A stretch of DNA of 23,240 nt, from positions 1-23,240 of the forward strand of contig DASWRT010000156.1 of NCBI GenBank assembly GCA_036403035.1. Reading direction: 5' to 3'. Position 1 is the first letter of the stretch, and each line of letters opens with the position of its first letter. Below, piece after piece: positions 1-6,972 of the stretch. The DNA comes from DASWRT01 sp036403035. Its GTDB lineage: Bacteria; Pseudomonadota; Alphaproteobacteria; ATCC43930; CGMCC-115725. Below the pieces are notes generated by a model. The model was not told where the DNA came from, did no database searches, and was given only the letters and a program-made list of their open reading frames with translations. A program made the position numbers and the translations under genes.

Positions 1-236
1 TTCAGGAAAGCCGGCTTTCGATCATGCGCCGGCCGTTCCCGTCAGCGTACGGAAGAGCAGGGCATCGAGGCCATAGGGAAAGCAGAGGCGCCGCATTCTC
101 GGGACCCGGTCGCCTTTCTTTTCGGCACAACGCCAAAGACACGGATATCGCCGGGTCGTTGCTTGCGGCGAATATGGTTAATTGTCATGCTAGATTTGCT
201 CCTGAGAGAGCGAACATGCGGAGGGGGAGAACGGCC
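1..236. other. Region upstream of fae, no supported gene
   Basis: No coding region is supported here. A perfect 14-bp palindrome (GAAAGCC/GGCTTTC, positions 6-19) near the left edge could be the foot of a terminator from a gene outside the window, but no T-run follows it. The frame of the downstream fae gene stays open through this stretch. Its composition is unlike the conserved protein, and the family's N-terminus begins only at 237. A somewhat AT-richer stretch (about 170-200) is the likely place for the fae promoter. I cannot assign -35 and -10 boxes with confidence. Confidence 0.4.
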
Positions 237-926
237 ATGCCGAAGATCACGAAGGTCTGCGTCGGCGAGGCCCTCGTCGGCGACGGCGACGAGGTCGCGC
301 ATATCGATCTCATCGTCGGACCGCGCGGATCGGCGGCCGAGGCGGCGTTCTGCCGCGCGCTGGTCAGTCAGCGCGAGGGCGTCAACGGGCTCCTCGCGGT
401 CCTGGCGCCGAACCTGCCGTGCAAGCCGAACACGGTGATGTTCAACAAGGTGACGATCCGTGACGCCAAGCAGGCCGTCCAGATGTTCGGCCCGGCGCAG
501 CGCGGCGTCGCGATGGCCATCGCCGATTCCGTCAAGGACGGGACGATCCCGGTCGAGGAAGCGGACGAGCTCTTCGCCTCGGTCGGCGTCTTCATCCACT
601 GGGAGGCGAAGGACGACCGGAAGATCCAGGACTTCAACTACGAAGCCACGAAGCAGGCGATCCGCCGCGCCGTCAACGGCCAGCCGACCGCGACCCAGGT
701 GCTGGGCGACAAGGACAGGGTGAAGCACCCGTTCGCCGCCCCGGACACGGAGCCGGTCGCCGCGAAGCCCGCCGTGACGGTGCAGCGCGCCGGCAGCGTC
801 CCGCAGTCGCCGCCAAGAGAAACGGCGTCGGCGCCGCCATCCCCAGCGCATTCCAGCCGATCGCCACCGGTCCTCGAGCGCTTCAAGCAGCTGATCTCTA
901 GTCTGTTCGGGTCGCCCCGAAGCTGA
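237..926 (+). CDS. fae: Formaldehyde-activating enzyme (Fae) with C-terminal extension
   Basis: Fae condenses formaldehyde with tetrahydromethanopterin to methylene-H4MPT in the cytoplasm, the entry step of H4MPT-linked formaldehyde oxidation. Residues 1-168 follow the family closely: KITKVCVGEALVGDG at the start, AHIDL with His22 at the position known as catalytic, APNLPCKPNT (58-66), MFNKVTI, QAVQMFGPAQRGVAMA and FIHWEA. Usual family length is about 170 residues. This protein has 229, the last 60 being a Pro/Ala/Ser-rich linker ending in LERFKQLISSLFGSPRS. The ATG at 237 is preceded by a strong GGAGGGGGAG ribosome site and matches the family N-terminus; an in-frame ATG at 216 is possible but less likely. 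No other H4MPT-pathway gene lies nearby, so this may be a stand-alone or paralogous copy used for formaldehyde detoxification. The identity is firm; the role of the tail is unknown. Confidence 0.93.
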   Translation: MPKITKVCVGEALVGDGDEVAHIDLIVGPRGSAAEAAFCRALVSQREGVNGLLAVLAPNLPCKPNTVMFNKVTIRDAKQAVQMFGPAQRGVAMAIADSVKDGTIPVEEADELFASVGVFIHWEAKDDRKIQDFNYEATKQAIRRAVNGQPTATQVLGDKDRVKHPFAAPDTEPVAAKPAVTVQRAGSVPQSPPRETASAPPSPAHSSRSPPVLERFKQLISSLFGSPRS

Positions 927-1063
927 CCGCCGCCGCCGACTGACATCGCCGATCGATCGGCAGGGGTGCCGATCGTCCACTGATCTTCAACCCCCGCCCC
1001 ACCCGTCAACCAGCGGCGGCCTTAGCCCGCATTTCGATCGAGCTTAGAAGAGGCGGCTCCGTG

Positions 1064-1091
1064 ATCCCTCTCCCCAAACGGGGAGAGGGAT
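1064..1091. repeat. Short intergenic hairpin element, 12-bp perfect stem
   Basis: A perfect 12-bp inverted repeat (left arm ATCCCTCTCCCC, right arm 1080-1091) closes on a 4-nt AAAC loop. From general knowledge, CCCTCTCCCC...GGGGAGAGGG hairpins are scattered between genes in many GC-rich alphaproteobacteria. I read it as one of these REP-like elements. It may also reduce read-through from fae, though no T-run follows. Confidence 0.6.
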
Positions 1092-1387
1092 GGAGGCCGC
1101 TTGCGGGCGATTGCCTTTGGGGTTTCCAACGTCGAGCGTCTCCAAACCCAATCGCAATCCGCGCTAGCGTCAGCGCAGCCTCTCGGACCGTCGGGAATAA
1201 CGGCGTGTCCGAATGGAGCGGCTGTGCCTCTCTGCTCGGCCTGTTGTCTGTCGACTCACTGCCGTTTTCAGCCGGACAGCTCGTCGCTCGCGGCGATGCC
1301 TTGTGGCGATCGCCGCCTGAAGCGCTGCGTCGCACCGGCGTTCCGCCTCGCCTTCGCACATCACATCAAATGAGACTCACATATTGA

Positions 1388-1407
1388 AATAAGACTCTAA
1401 TCTTATT
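1388..1407. promoter_or_regulatory. Palindromic operator candidate for the downstream TetR regulator
   Basis: A perfect inverted repeat, AATAAGA - 6 nt - TCTTATT, sits in a sharply AT-rich patch 46 bp upstream of the SnoaL-like gene that shares a transcription unit with a TetR regulator. The length (20 bp) and symmetry fit a TetR-family operator. A half-site-like GAGACTCA lies just upstream (about 1372-1379). Autoregulation by the downstream TetR is an inference. Confidence 0.5.
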
Positions 1408-1453
1408 ACTGTTCGTTGGTGCCGGTCCGGTATCCCGGCGAGAGGAGCTGATC

Positions 1454-1876
1454 ATGGCGATGACCCGCAAAGAGATGGACCGCAAGATCGACGAGCATTT
1501 CGGCTTCGAAGCCCGTGATGACGTGGAGGGTGTTCTGGCGACGCTTGCACCGGATGCAGAGCACGACATCGTCGGCTGGCCGTCCGGGCCGACGCATGGC
1601 CGCGCCGGCGCACGCCCTTTTTACGAGGCCCTGTTTTCTGACCTGTCCGAGGGCAAGGTCGAGTGCCTGAAACGGCTCTACGGCGACGACTTCCTCGTCG
1701 ATGAATCGCTTTGGCGGGGGAGAGCGCCGGGCAAGCCCTTCGGTCTGGACGGCAAGGGCCGCCCGCTCCAGTTCCGCCTGCTGCATGTCGTCGAATTCGC
1801 CGAAAACGGCGACATCAGGCGCGAGAACGTATGGGTCGACCTCACTTCGATAATCCAACAATTGCCGCAAGGCTGA
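1454..1876 (+). CDS. SnoaL-like / NTF2-fold protein
   Basis: A 140-residue protein with the layout of the SnoaL-like/NTF2 superfamily: an N-terminal helix region, then DVEGVLATLAPDAEHDIVGWPSGP (22-45), a GRAGARPFYEALFSDL helix (49-64), and C-terminal strands with LQFRLLHVVEFAENGDIRRENVWVD. This matches the ester cyclase/polyketide-cyclase-like branch, in which small proteins bind or isomerise hydrophobic ligands. The true substrate cannot be told. The start is supported by GAGAGGAG eight bases before the ATG. The next gene, a TetR regulator, begins 6 bp after the stop, so the two are probably co-transcribed and this protein is likely the enzyme whose substrate the regulator senses. There is no signal peptide, so it should be cytoplasmic. 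Confidence 0.8.
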   Translation: MAMTRKEMDRKIDEHFGFEARDDVEGVLATLAPDAEHDIVGWPSGPTHGRAGARPFYEALFSDLSEGKVECLKRLYGDDFLVDESLWRGRAPGKPFGLDGKGRPLQFRLLHVVEFAENGDIRRENVWVDLTSIIQQLPQG

Positions 1877-1882
1877 CGTGAC

Positions 1883-2506
1883 GTGACGGATGCTGAGAAG
1901 GCGGGGCGCCCGAACCAGAGAAGGCGTACGCGGAAGGACCTTCTTCAGGCTGCCTCGCGCCTCATGAAGCAGGGCCGCAAGCCGAGCCTTGAGGAGATCG
2001 CCGAGGAAGCGCTCGTCTCCCGGGCGACCGCCTACCGTTACTTTTCGGGCGTGGAGGCGCTTCTCCTGGAGGCGTCGCTCGATCTCGCTGTTCCGGCAGC
2101 CGACGATCTCTTTCGCGGCGAGTCATCGGACGACCCCGTCTCGCGTCTGGAGCGCGTCGATGCGGCGTTCCACGACATGATCCTCGCCAACGAAGCGCCG
2201 CTCCGAATGATGCTGGTGCATTCTCTGGAGCGAAGCGTCAGGAGCCGTGGGGGGGACGGCGAGTTTCCCATCCGTCAGAACCGCCGCACGCCTTTGATCG
2301 AGGCCGCGCTTGAGCCCGCCCGGAATCAGTTCGATCCGGCGGCGCTGGAACTCCTGAGCAAGTCGCTCGCCCTCGTCGTCGGCACGGAAGCCATGGTGGT
2401 CATGAAGGATGTCCTGCAACTGGACGATGTAGACGCTCGAAAGGTGAAGCGCTGGGCGATCCGTGCGCTGGTGGGGGCGGCGAGGCAAGCGGACTCGGGC
2501 GGTTGA
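1883..2506 (+). CDS. TetR/AcrR family transcriptional regulator
   Basis: A 207-residue one-component repressor. Residues 16-62 form the TetR N-terminal DNA-binding domain: TRKDLLQAASRLMKQG, then helix-turn-helix PSLEEIAEEALVSRATAYRYFSGVEALL, with the signature AYRYF in the recognition helix. The rest is a helical ligand-binding domain of no recognisable specificity. The start is a GTG six bases after the upstream stop. AAGG inside the end of the upstream gene is a modest ribosome site, so translational coupling is likely. The palindrome at 1388-1407 is the obvious operator candidate, giving autoregulation. The regulated pathway is presumably the SnoaL-like protein. The neighbouring fae could be influenced too, but its promoter lies far upstream of the palindrome. 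Confidence 0.9.
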   Translation: MTDAEKAGRPNQRRRTRKDLLQAASRLMKQGRKPSLEEIAEEALVSRATAYRYFSGVEALLLEASLDLAVPAADDLFRGESSDDPVSRLERVDAAFHDMILANEAPLRMMLVHSLERSVRSRGGDGEFPIRQNRRTPLIEAALEPARNQFDPAALELLSKSLALVVGTEAMVVMKDVLQLDDVDARKVKRWAIRALVGAARQADSGG

Positions 2507-2519
2507 ACCGAACCGGCCA

Positions 2520-2633
2520 ATGATGCAGCCTACCGGCAACGTGCCGCAATTGCTGGAAAGGCAAACAGCGGCCCCGATCTGCGCACTTGGCTGGCATTTG
2601 ATCTCCAGCCTGTTCGGCTCGCCGCAAGGCTGA
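2520..2633 (+). pseudogene. Remnant duplicate of the Fae C-terminal extension
   Basis: This 37-codon stretch, opening with two ATG codons and ending in TGA, mirrors the last 45 or so residues of the Fae at 237-926. GNVPQLLERQTAAP matches GSVPQSPPRETASAP, and LISSLFGSPQG matches LISSLFGSPRS, at the same distance from the stop. Over the eight codons ISSLFGSP the two DNA copies differ at four bases, all silent third positions. That means the two copies diverged while coding for protein. The conserved Fae body is absent and there is no clear ribosome site. I read it as the stump of a lost fae paralogue. A surviving 37-residue micropeptide is a weaker alternative. Confidence 0.65.
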
Positions 2634-2971
2634 TATCGGCGCGATTCGAGAAGGCAGACGCGGAATCTAGCAAACATGCAAGATTCTAGAGCATTTTCGA
2701 GTTGGACGGGATCACGCGAGCATTGCCGATGGCAAAGCCGCCCAATGTCATCTGATCTCGCCTACGAGAAAGAGACGTTTCTTATTATCACAGACGCGGG
2801 AAGCGCCGCTGCTCATAGAGGTTTCGCTCCGGATGTGCCGACGTTCCACGCGGTTCTGACGGCAGCAGAAGCGTTTCTCTATCGAGAGTTCATTATGCCT
2901 AAAGCAGCGGAGGCAGTACGAAATGCAACTCCTGCACGGAACCCGAGGAAGACTGGCCCGTAGATGAATGG
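2634..2971. other. Gene-poor region, lower GC
   Basis: No gene is supported. A 95-codon open frame (2676-2963, plus strand) has no ribosome site, no recognisable motif and untypical codon use, so I do not call it. Around 2688-2703 the sequence CTAGAGCATTTTCGAG resembles the start of an intergenic repeat common in Hyphomicrobiales. The rest of that element is not preserved. Base composition is more AT-rich than in the flanking genes. This may be decayed sequence between the convergent TetR and hydrolase genes. Confidence 0.4.
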
Positions 2972-4006
2972 TCATTTGCCGAGAAACCCGAGCAGCGTCT
3001 CGTTGAAGCGCTCCTCGGCTTCGAGGTGGACGAGATGGCCGACGCCGTCGATCACCTCGACGCGGGCGTCCTTCATGCGCGCGGCGTCCGCCTTCGCGAG
3101 GTCCGCGTTGTGCCCCATCTCGGCCCGTACCGCCGCGGGCGCGAAGGGACGGCCGGGGGCGTTGTGGTCGTTGCTGCCCATGATGAAGAGCGTCGGCCGC
3201 TCGATCAGCGGGATCTCGTGCGCGACGGGCTGCGCATAGATCATATGGTAGGAATTCACGAAGGACCGCAGCCACCGCTCGTATTCGCCGCTCGCCCTGA
3301 TGCGCTCGCGGACCTCGACGAAGGGTTCGATCCGCTCGGGCGGCAGCGTCAGCGAGTAGTTGGCGACGAGCTGGCGCCGATAGCCGTCCGCGCTGAGGTT
3401 CCGCTCCTGCTCCATCAGGCGCTCGGTCGTCACCGGCGGCACGTAGAAGCGGTAATCCTCAAGTCCGATCGGCGCGTAGAGGACGAGCTTGCGGACCTTG
3501 TCCGGATAGGTCCGCGTGAAGCGCGCCGCGAGCATGCCGCCGATCGAGTGGCCGACGATGTCGACCTGCGGCAGTCCGAGCGTCTCCAGCAGCGTCGCCG
3601 TGTTCCGCGCCAGCGCGTCGAAGCTGTAGGCGAAGGTCGGCTTGGACGACTTCCCGAAGCCGATCTGATCCGGCACGACGACCCGATAACCGGCGGCGGC
3701 GAGCGCCTTGATCGTCGGCTCCCAATAGCTGGACGGGAAGTTGCGTCCGTGCAGCAGCAGGACGGCCCGGCCGTTCGCCGTTGCCGAGGGCGCGGGCGGT
3801 ACGTCCATGTACGCCATCCGCAGCGCCTCGCGTTCCTGCACGACCGGCAGGAACTGGACGGGGTAGGGATACCGGAATTCCTCCATCGCAATGCCGAGCG
3901 GTTCGACCGGCTCTACCGGCTCGGCCGCATACAGTGGTGATGTTAGCGCTAACATCGCGAGAAGGAGGGCGGTTGGGAGCGGCGACAATGGCGTCAGTCG
4001 GATCAT
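2972..4006 (-). CDS. Exported alpha/beta hydrolase
   Basis: A 344-residue alpha/beta-hydrolase-fold enzyme. Residues 1-28 are a signal peptide (hydrophobic stretch PTALLLAMLALTSPLYAA), so it acts in the periplasm or outside. The oxyanion motif LLHGRNFPSSYW is at 84-95, PDQIGFGKSSKP at 112-123, the nucleophile elbow GHSIGG with Ser154, Asp280 in MGSNDH, and His324 in GVGHLVHLE, a complete catalytic triad. The family includes esterases, epoxide hydrolases, dehalogenases and C-C hydrolases. The cap region does not let me choose. The start has AAGGGAAG in front. A binding-protein gene diverges from it with a 117-bp gap, so a shared regulatory region is possible. A VEPVEP repeat follows the signal peptide and is probably a linker. 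Confidence 0.88.
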   Translation of the reverse strand: MIRLTPLSPLPTALLLAMLALTSPLYAAEPVEPVEPLGIAMEEFRYPYPVQFLPVVQEREALRMAYMDVPPAPSATANGRAVLLLHGRNFPSSYWEPTIKALAAAGYRVVVPDQIGFGKSSKPTFAYSFDALARNTATLLETLGLPQVDIVGHSIGGMLAARFTRTYPDKVRKLVLYAPIGLEDYRFYVPPVTTERLMEQERNLSADGYRRQLVANYSLTLPPERIEPFVEVRERIRASGEYERWLRSFVNSYHMIYAQPVAHEIPLIERPTLFIMGSNDHNAPGRPFAPAAVRAEMGHNADLAKADAARMKDARVEVIDGVGHLVHLEAEERFNETLLGFLGK

Positions 4007-4123
4007 GGGCGGCTTCCCTTTCCCGATTGGCTGCGGCGACCGAGGGCGGAACGTTCGCGATCTTGCCGCGTCAAGGTGTTACGACCGCGCGCAACAATCG
4101 ATCCGGTATGAGGGGAGGACATC

Positions 4124-4927
4124 ATGACGCCGCCGAGGATCGTGTCCCGTGCACTCGCAGGCGGCACGGCCTGCCTCTTTCTCTTCGTCTTCGCCGTCGA
4201 GGCCGTCGCGGCGGAGGTCCGTGTCGTGAGTTCCGGCGGTTTCGCCGCGGCGTACCGCGTGCTCGGCCCGGAGTTCGAGCGCGCGACCGGGCACCACCTC
4301 GTCACCGGCTGGGGGCCGTCGATGGGCGATACGCAGGACGCCGTCCCCGCCCGGCTCCAGCGCGGCGAGCCGATCGACGTGCTGATCATGGTCGGGTACG
4401 CGCTCGGCGAGTTCGCGAAGCAGGGCAAGGTGGTCCCGGACAGCAAGGTCGACCTCGCGCGTTCCGGCATCGGCGTCGTCGTGCGGACCGGCGCGCCCCG
4501 GCCGGACATCGGCTCGGTCGACGGGCTCAAGCAGGCGCTTCTCGCGGCGAAGTCGATCGCCTATTCGGACAGCGCGAGCGGGGTCTACATCCAGAACGAG
4601 ATGTTCAAGAAGCTGGGCATCGCCGACCGGCTTGCAGGTAAAGCCCGGATGATCCCGGCAGAGCCGGTGGGGCAGGTCGTCGCGCGCGGCGACGCCGAGA
4701 TCGGCTTCCAGCAGATCAGCGAGCTGAAGCCGATCGCTGGAATCGACCTCGTCGGCCCGCTGCCGCCCGAGGTCCAGAAATACACGGTCTTCTCGGCGGG
4801 CGTCGTCGCGGGCGCCAAGGAGCCGGACGCCGCCCGCGCGCTCATACAGTATCTTGCGTCGCCCGCCGCGGCGTCGGCGATCCGCGAAAGCGGCATGGAG
4901 CCGATCGGCGCATCCGGAGGGAAGTGA
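4124..4927 (+). CDS. ModA-like periplasmic substrate-binding protein
   Basis: A 267-residue exported protein with a signal peptide (1-30, ending AVEAVAA). It has the type-2 periplasmic-binding fold seen in ModA and related proteins: VRVVSSGGFAAAYRVLGPEFERATGH (32-57), DVLIMVGYAL, IAYSDSASGVYIQ, GDAEIGFQQISEL, and a closing ALIQYLASPAAASAIRESGMEPIG. Those last elements are typical of molybdate/anion binders. No permease or ATPase gene is nearby, and many orphan members of this family are not proven molybdate transporters, so I leave the ligand open. The start is well supported by AGGGGAGGA. It diverges from the exported hydrolase. Confidence 0.85.
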   Translation: MTPPRIVSRALAGGTACLFLFVFAVEAVAAEVRVVSSGGFAAAYRVLGPEFERATGHHLVTGWGPSMGDTQDAVPARLQRGEPIDVLIMVGYALGEFAKQGKVVPDSKVDLARSGIGVVVRTGAPRPDIGSVDGLKQALLAAKSIAYSDSASGVYIQNEMFKKLGIADRLAGKARMIPAEPVGQVVARGDAEIGFQQISELKPIAGIDLVGPLPPEVQKYTVFSAGVVAGAKEPDAARALIQYLASPAAASAIRESGMEPIGASGGK

Positions 4928-5004
4928 CGGCCGTCTGCCCTGCCTGCGGTCGAAACGAGCCCGGGGCGTTGTCGAGCAGACCCTCCGCGCGGCGGACGGA
5001 CGCC

Positions 5005-5020
5005 GTTCGGTCAACCGAAC
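5005..5020. terminator. Short palindrome at the end of the 4Fe-4S gene, possible weak terminator
   Basis: A perfect 16-bp palindrome (GTTCGGT-CA-ACCGAAC) overlaps the stop codon of the minus-strand 4Fe-4S gene. It lies in the 83-bp gap where that gene meets the convergent binding-protein gene. On the plus strand it is followed by TTGTTTG, a poor T-run. A bidirectional termination role fits the position, but the stem is short. Confidence 0.3.
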
Positions 5021-5703
5021 TTGTTTGCGAGTAGCGCGCGTATGTGGAACGTCGCTTGCGGCTCGGAATATCGATGCTCGGCGCCGATCGGGCAGGCGCG
5101 GCGGGCCGCGCAGGCCCGCATTCGGCAGTCCTCGCCGGCCCCTTCGAGATGGCGGCGGCAGGCCGCATAGTCGTAAGGGCGGCCCGGTGCGAAGGCGGCG
5201 ACCGGGCACGCCGAAAGGCATGGTCGCTCCGAGCACTGGTCGCAAGGATCCGGCATATCCTCGCAAGGGCCGAGTTCCAGCCGCTGGCGGAAGCCGACTG
5301 CGCCGCGGTAGGAGTGCCATAGGCCCCATTTCGGATGAATAAGGAGGCCCAGGGGCGAGCGATAGACCGGCTCAGCCTTCAACGCCCACGACTGAAAGTT
5401 GAGCCAGGGAGGGCCGGCGAACGGGTAGAAGGCTGAGCCGCCAAGATCAGCCGCAATTTGGTCTATCAGCCGCTTGGACCAACGATTTAGGGGATGCGGA
5501 AGTCCGTCGTTGGCTTCTTGCGACGCCGAGAACGCCGACCACTGATCGCCGCCGCCTGTCCAGCCCAGCAGCACGATGGTTCGCGTCGGCGCTCCATCCG
5601 ACAGCGCGGGTGCTCCGTCTTCCGGACCCGGATGAAAGGCGCCGCGGAACGCGAATCCCAGTTGCGCCACGTCGTTCGTCAACGTTTCCCAAGTCGCTCG
5701 CAT
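5011..5703 (-). CDS. Cysteine-rich 4Fe-4S ferredoxin-like protein
   Basis: A 230-residue soluble protein. Its C-terminal part carries a ferredoxin-type cluster motif, C154-x2-C157-x4-C162-x3-CP (166-167), and a second cysteine set at C182, C193, C198 and C204 within CRMRACAARRACPIG. That layout could hold one or two iron-sulfur clusters. The N-terminal half (GFAFRGAFHPGPEDG, IVLLGWTGG, NRWSKRLIDQIAADLG, YPFAGPPWLNFQSWA) recalls the epoxyqueuosine-reductase/reductive-dehalogenase-like scaffold without a recognisable cobalamin site. The likely role is electron transfer or an uncharacterised reductase. I chose the ATG at 5703 because GGGAG precedes it at good spacing. A TTG at 5742 would add 13 residues. 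The gene stands alone and converges on the binding-protein gene. Confidence 0.78.
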   Translation of the reverse strand: MRATWETLTNDVAQLGFAFRGAFHPGPEDGAPALSDGAPTRTIVLLGWTGGGDQWSAFSASQEANDGLPHPLNRWSKRLIDQIAADLGGSAFYPFAGPPWLNFQSWALKAEPVYRSPLGLLIHPKWGLWHSYRGAVGFRQRLELGPCEDMPDPCDQCSERPCLSACPVAAFAPGRPYDYAACRRHLEGAGEDCRMRACAARRACPIGAEHRYSEPQATFHIRALLANKFG

Positions 5704-6059
5704 CACCGTTCTCCCGATCGATGCCTTGGGCGCGGTTTTCAACGATGAGCCGATTGGCGACAGCGAAAGTACAGGTTGTGGTGAGCCGTGCGTCTATGAT
5801 CGATGCGAGCCTGTCGGATGATCAAGGCGCTTCGTGGCGAGAAGCCATGCGTCGGTGTGCTCGGAGACGCATCGGACGCCGCCGAGGTCGGAACCGTGTG
5901 GCTCACCATTCCTGTCGCGGACGGTCCGCTCCCTCGCGGCCTGCAGAGGTGCGGAAGGCGCGCCGCAACTGACGCACCCTCGAACGGAGCTGCGCTGGCT
6001 GCTATCTGATCGCTGGAACGAAAAAGGAGCCAGCGGCGGTGCGCTAACCCCTTGAAGGA
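5704..6059. other. Region between the 4Fe-4S gene and tRNA-Ala, no supported gene
   Basis: Several open frames cross this stretch on both strands, but none has a ribosome site or recognisable motif. The longest minus-strand frame begins inside the tRNA gene, a well-known artefact. It contains the promoter of the minus-strand 4Fe-4S gene and the 3' trailer of the tRNA, and I see nothing else. Confidence 0.5.
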
Positions 6060-6135
<76 letters not shown>

Positions 6136-6286
6136 ATCGCGGCCCGCCGTGCGTCCCTGTCGGGGCCCAAGCGGCGGAGCGGCCGGAATATGTTTGCCCG
6201 GCGGCCCGCTGTCAAGCGCTTCCCTTGCGCGGTTTCGGGACGACCGCTAGTTTTGCGCCGCGGCCCTCCACTATTGCGATTGAGCG

Positions 6287-6589
6287 ATGGACGTTCTGAC
6301 CTCTGCGGTTGTCCAAATCCTGCTTGAGATCATCAATATCTATTGGTGGATCCTGATCATCTCCGCGGTTCTGAGTTGGCTGATCGCGTTCGGCGTCGTG
6401 AACACGCACAACCGCGTCGTGGCGACCATTGCCGACGTGCTCTTCCGCCTGACGGAACCGGTGCTGCGGCCGATCCGGAACATGCTGCCCAATTTCGGCG
6501 GGATCGACATTTCGCCCGTCGTCGTGCTGCTGATCCTGTCGTTTATTCAGCGGCTGCTCATCGGCTGGATGTATCGCGGCTTTGGCTGA
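6287..6589 (+). CDS. YggT family membrane protein
   Basis: A 100-residue integral membrane protein of the YggT family. It has a first hydrophobic segment (about 5-33, LLEIINIYWWILIISAVLSWL), the loop TEPVLRPIRNMLPNFGGIDISP (56-77) with the family signature P-(L/I)-R...P.......D.SP, and a second segment VVVLLILSFIQRLL. The family is small, widespread and of poorly known function, linked in various bacteria to osmotic tolerance and cell-envelope or division processes. The ribosome site (GATTGAG) is weak. It is the first of four co-directional genes, and the DUF167 gene that commonly follows yggT does so here. It diverges from the tRNA with about 150 bp between. Confidence 0.9.
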   Translation: MDVLTSAVVQILLEIINIYWWILIISAVLSWLIAFGVVNTHNRVVATIADVLFRLTEPVLRPIRNMLPNFGGIDISPVVVLLILSFIQRLLIGWMYRGFG

Positions 6590-6626
6590 TCCGGTTCGGT
6601 CGCCGGCCGGGTTTCCAGGGGCAGTC

Positions 6627-6953
6627 ATGGCCGGCGGCGTCCGCGTTCAGGTGCGGGTCCAGCCGAAGGCGCGCTCCGCCGGCATCAAGGGCATCGCGGA
6701 CGAGACGGACGGGACCGTCGTCCTCAAGGTCGCGGTGACGGCGCCGCCGGAGGACGGCAAGGCGAACGACGCCGTCGTGAAGCTGCTGGCGAGGGAATGC
6801 CGGGTCGCCGCGCGCGACGTCTCGGTCGTCGCCGGCGCCACCGCGCGGCGGAAGGTGATCGAGATTGCCGGCGATCCCGCCCGGCTGATGGACGATCTGC
6901 GGCGCGTCGTCTCGGCGGCCGCGGCAAAGGCGATTGAGGCGAAAAGCGATTAA
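6627..6953 (+). CDS. DUF167 (YggU) family protein
   Basis: A 108-residue cytoplasmic protein with the complete DUF167 pattern: RVQVRVQPKARSAGI near the N-terminus, VVLKVAVTAPPEDGKANDAVVKLLA in the middle, and VSVVAGATARRKVIEIAGD, matching the family's V.G.tsR.K...i. The biochemical role of the family is unknown. It often sits beside yggT, as here (37 bp downstream). A TTG at 6582 overlapping yggT could extend it by 15 residues. I prefer the ATG at 6627, with AGGGG in front and family-like length. Confidence 0.88.
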   Translation: MAGGVRVQVRVQPKARSAGIKGIADETDGTVVLKVAVTAPPEDGKANDAVVKLLARECRVAARDVSVVAGATARRKVIEIAGDPARLMDDLRRVVSAAAAKAIEAKSD

Positions 6954-6972
6954 GACGGAAGGCTCGGGAGAC

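Larger units (their letters stand above)
927..1453. other. Intergenic region between fae and the SnoaL/TetR operon
   Basis: I see no convincing gene. The open frames here have no family features and no good ribosome sites. The stretch holds a 14-bp palindrome just after fae (GCCGATC/GATCGGC, 948-961), a 12-bp-stem hairpin element (1064-1091, listed separately), and an AT-rich segment (about 1370-1410) with a palindromic operator candidate (listed separately). The palindrome after fae could fold, but no T-run follows, so it is not a classical terminator. Confidence 0.55.

Noticed and set aside
2676..2963. 95-codon plus-strand frame between TetR and hydrolase
   Set aside because: It has no ribosome site, no motif and untypical codon use. 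It may be decayed sequence.
4048..4072. EcfG-like site GGAAC-N16-CGTC upstream of the ModA-like gene
   Set aside because: The -10 element has a mismatch at a conserved T, so I do not call it beside the perfect site at 15081.
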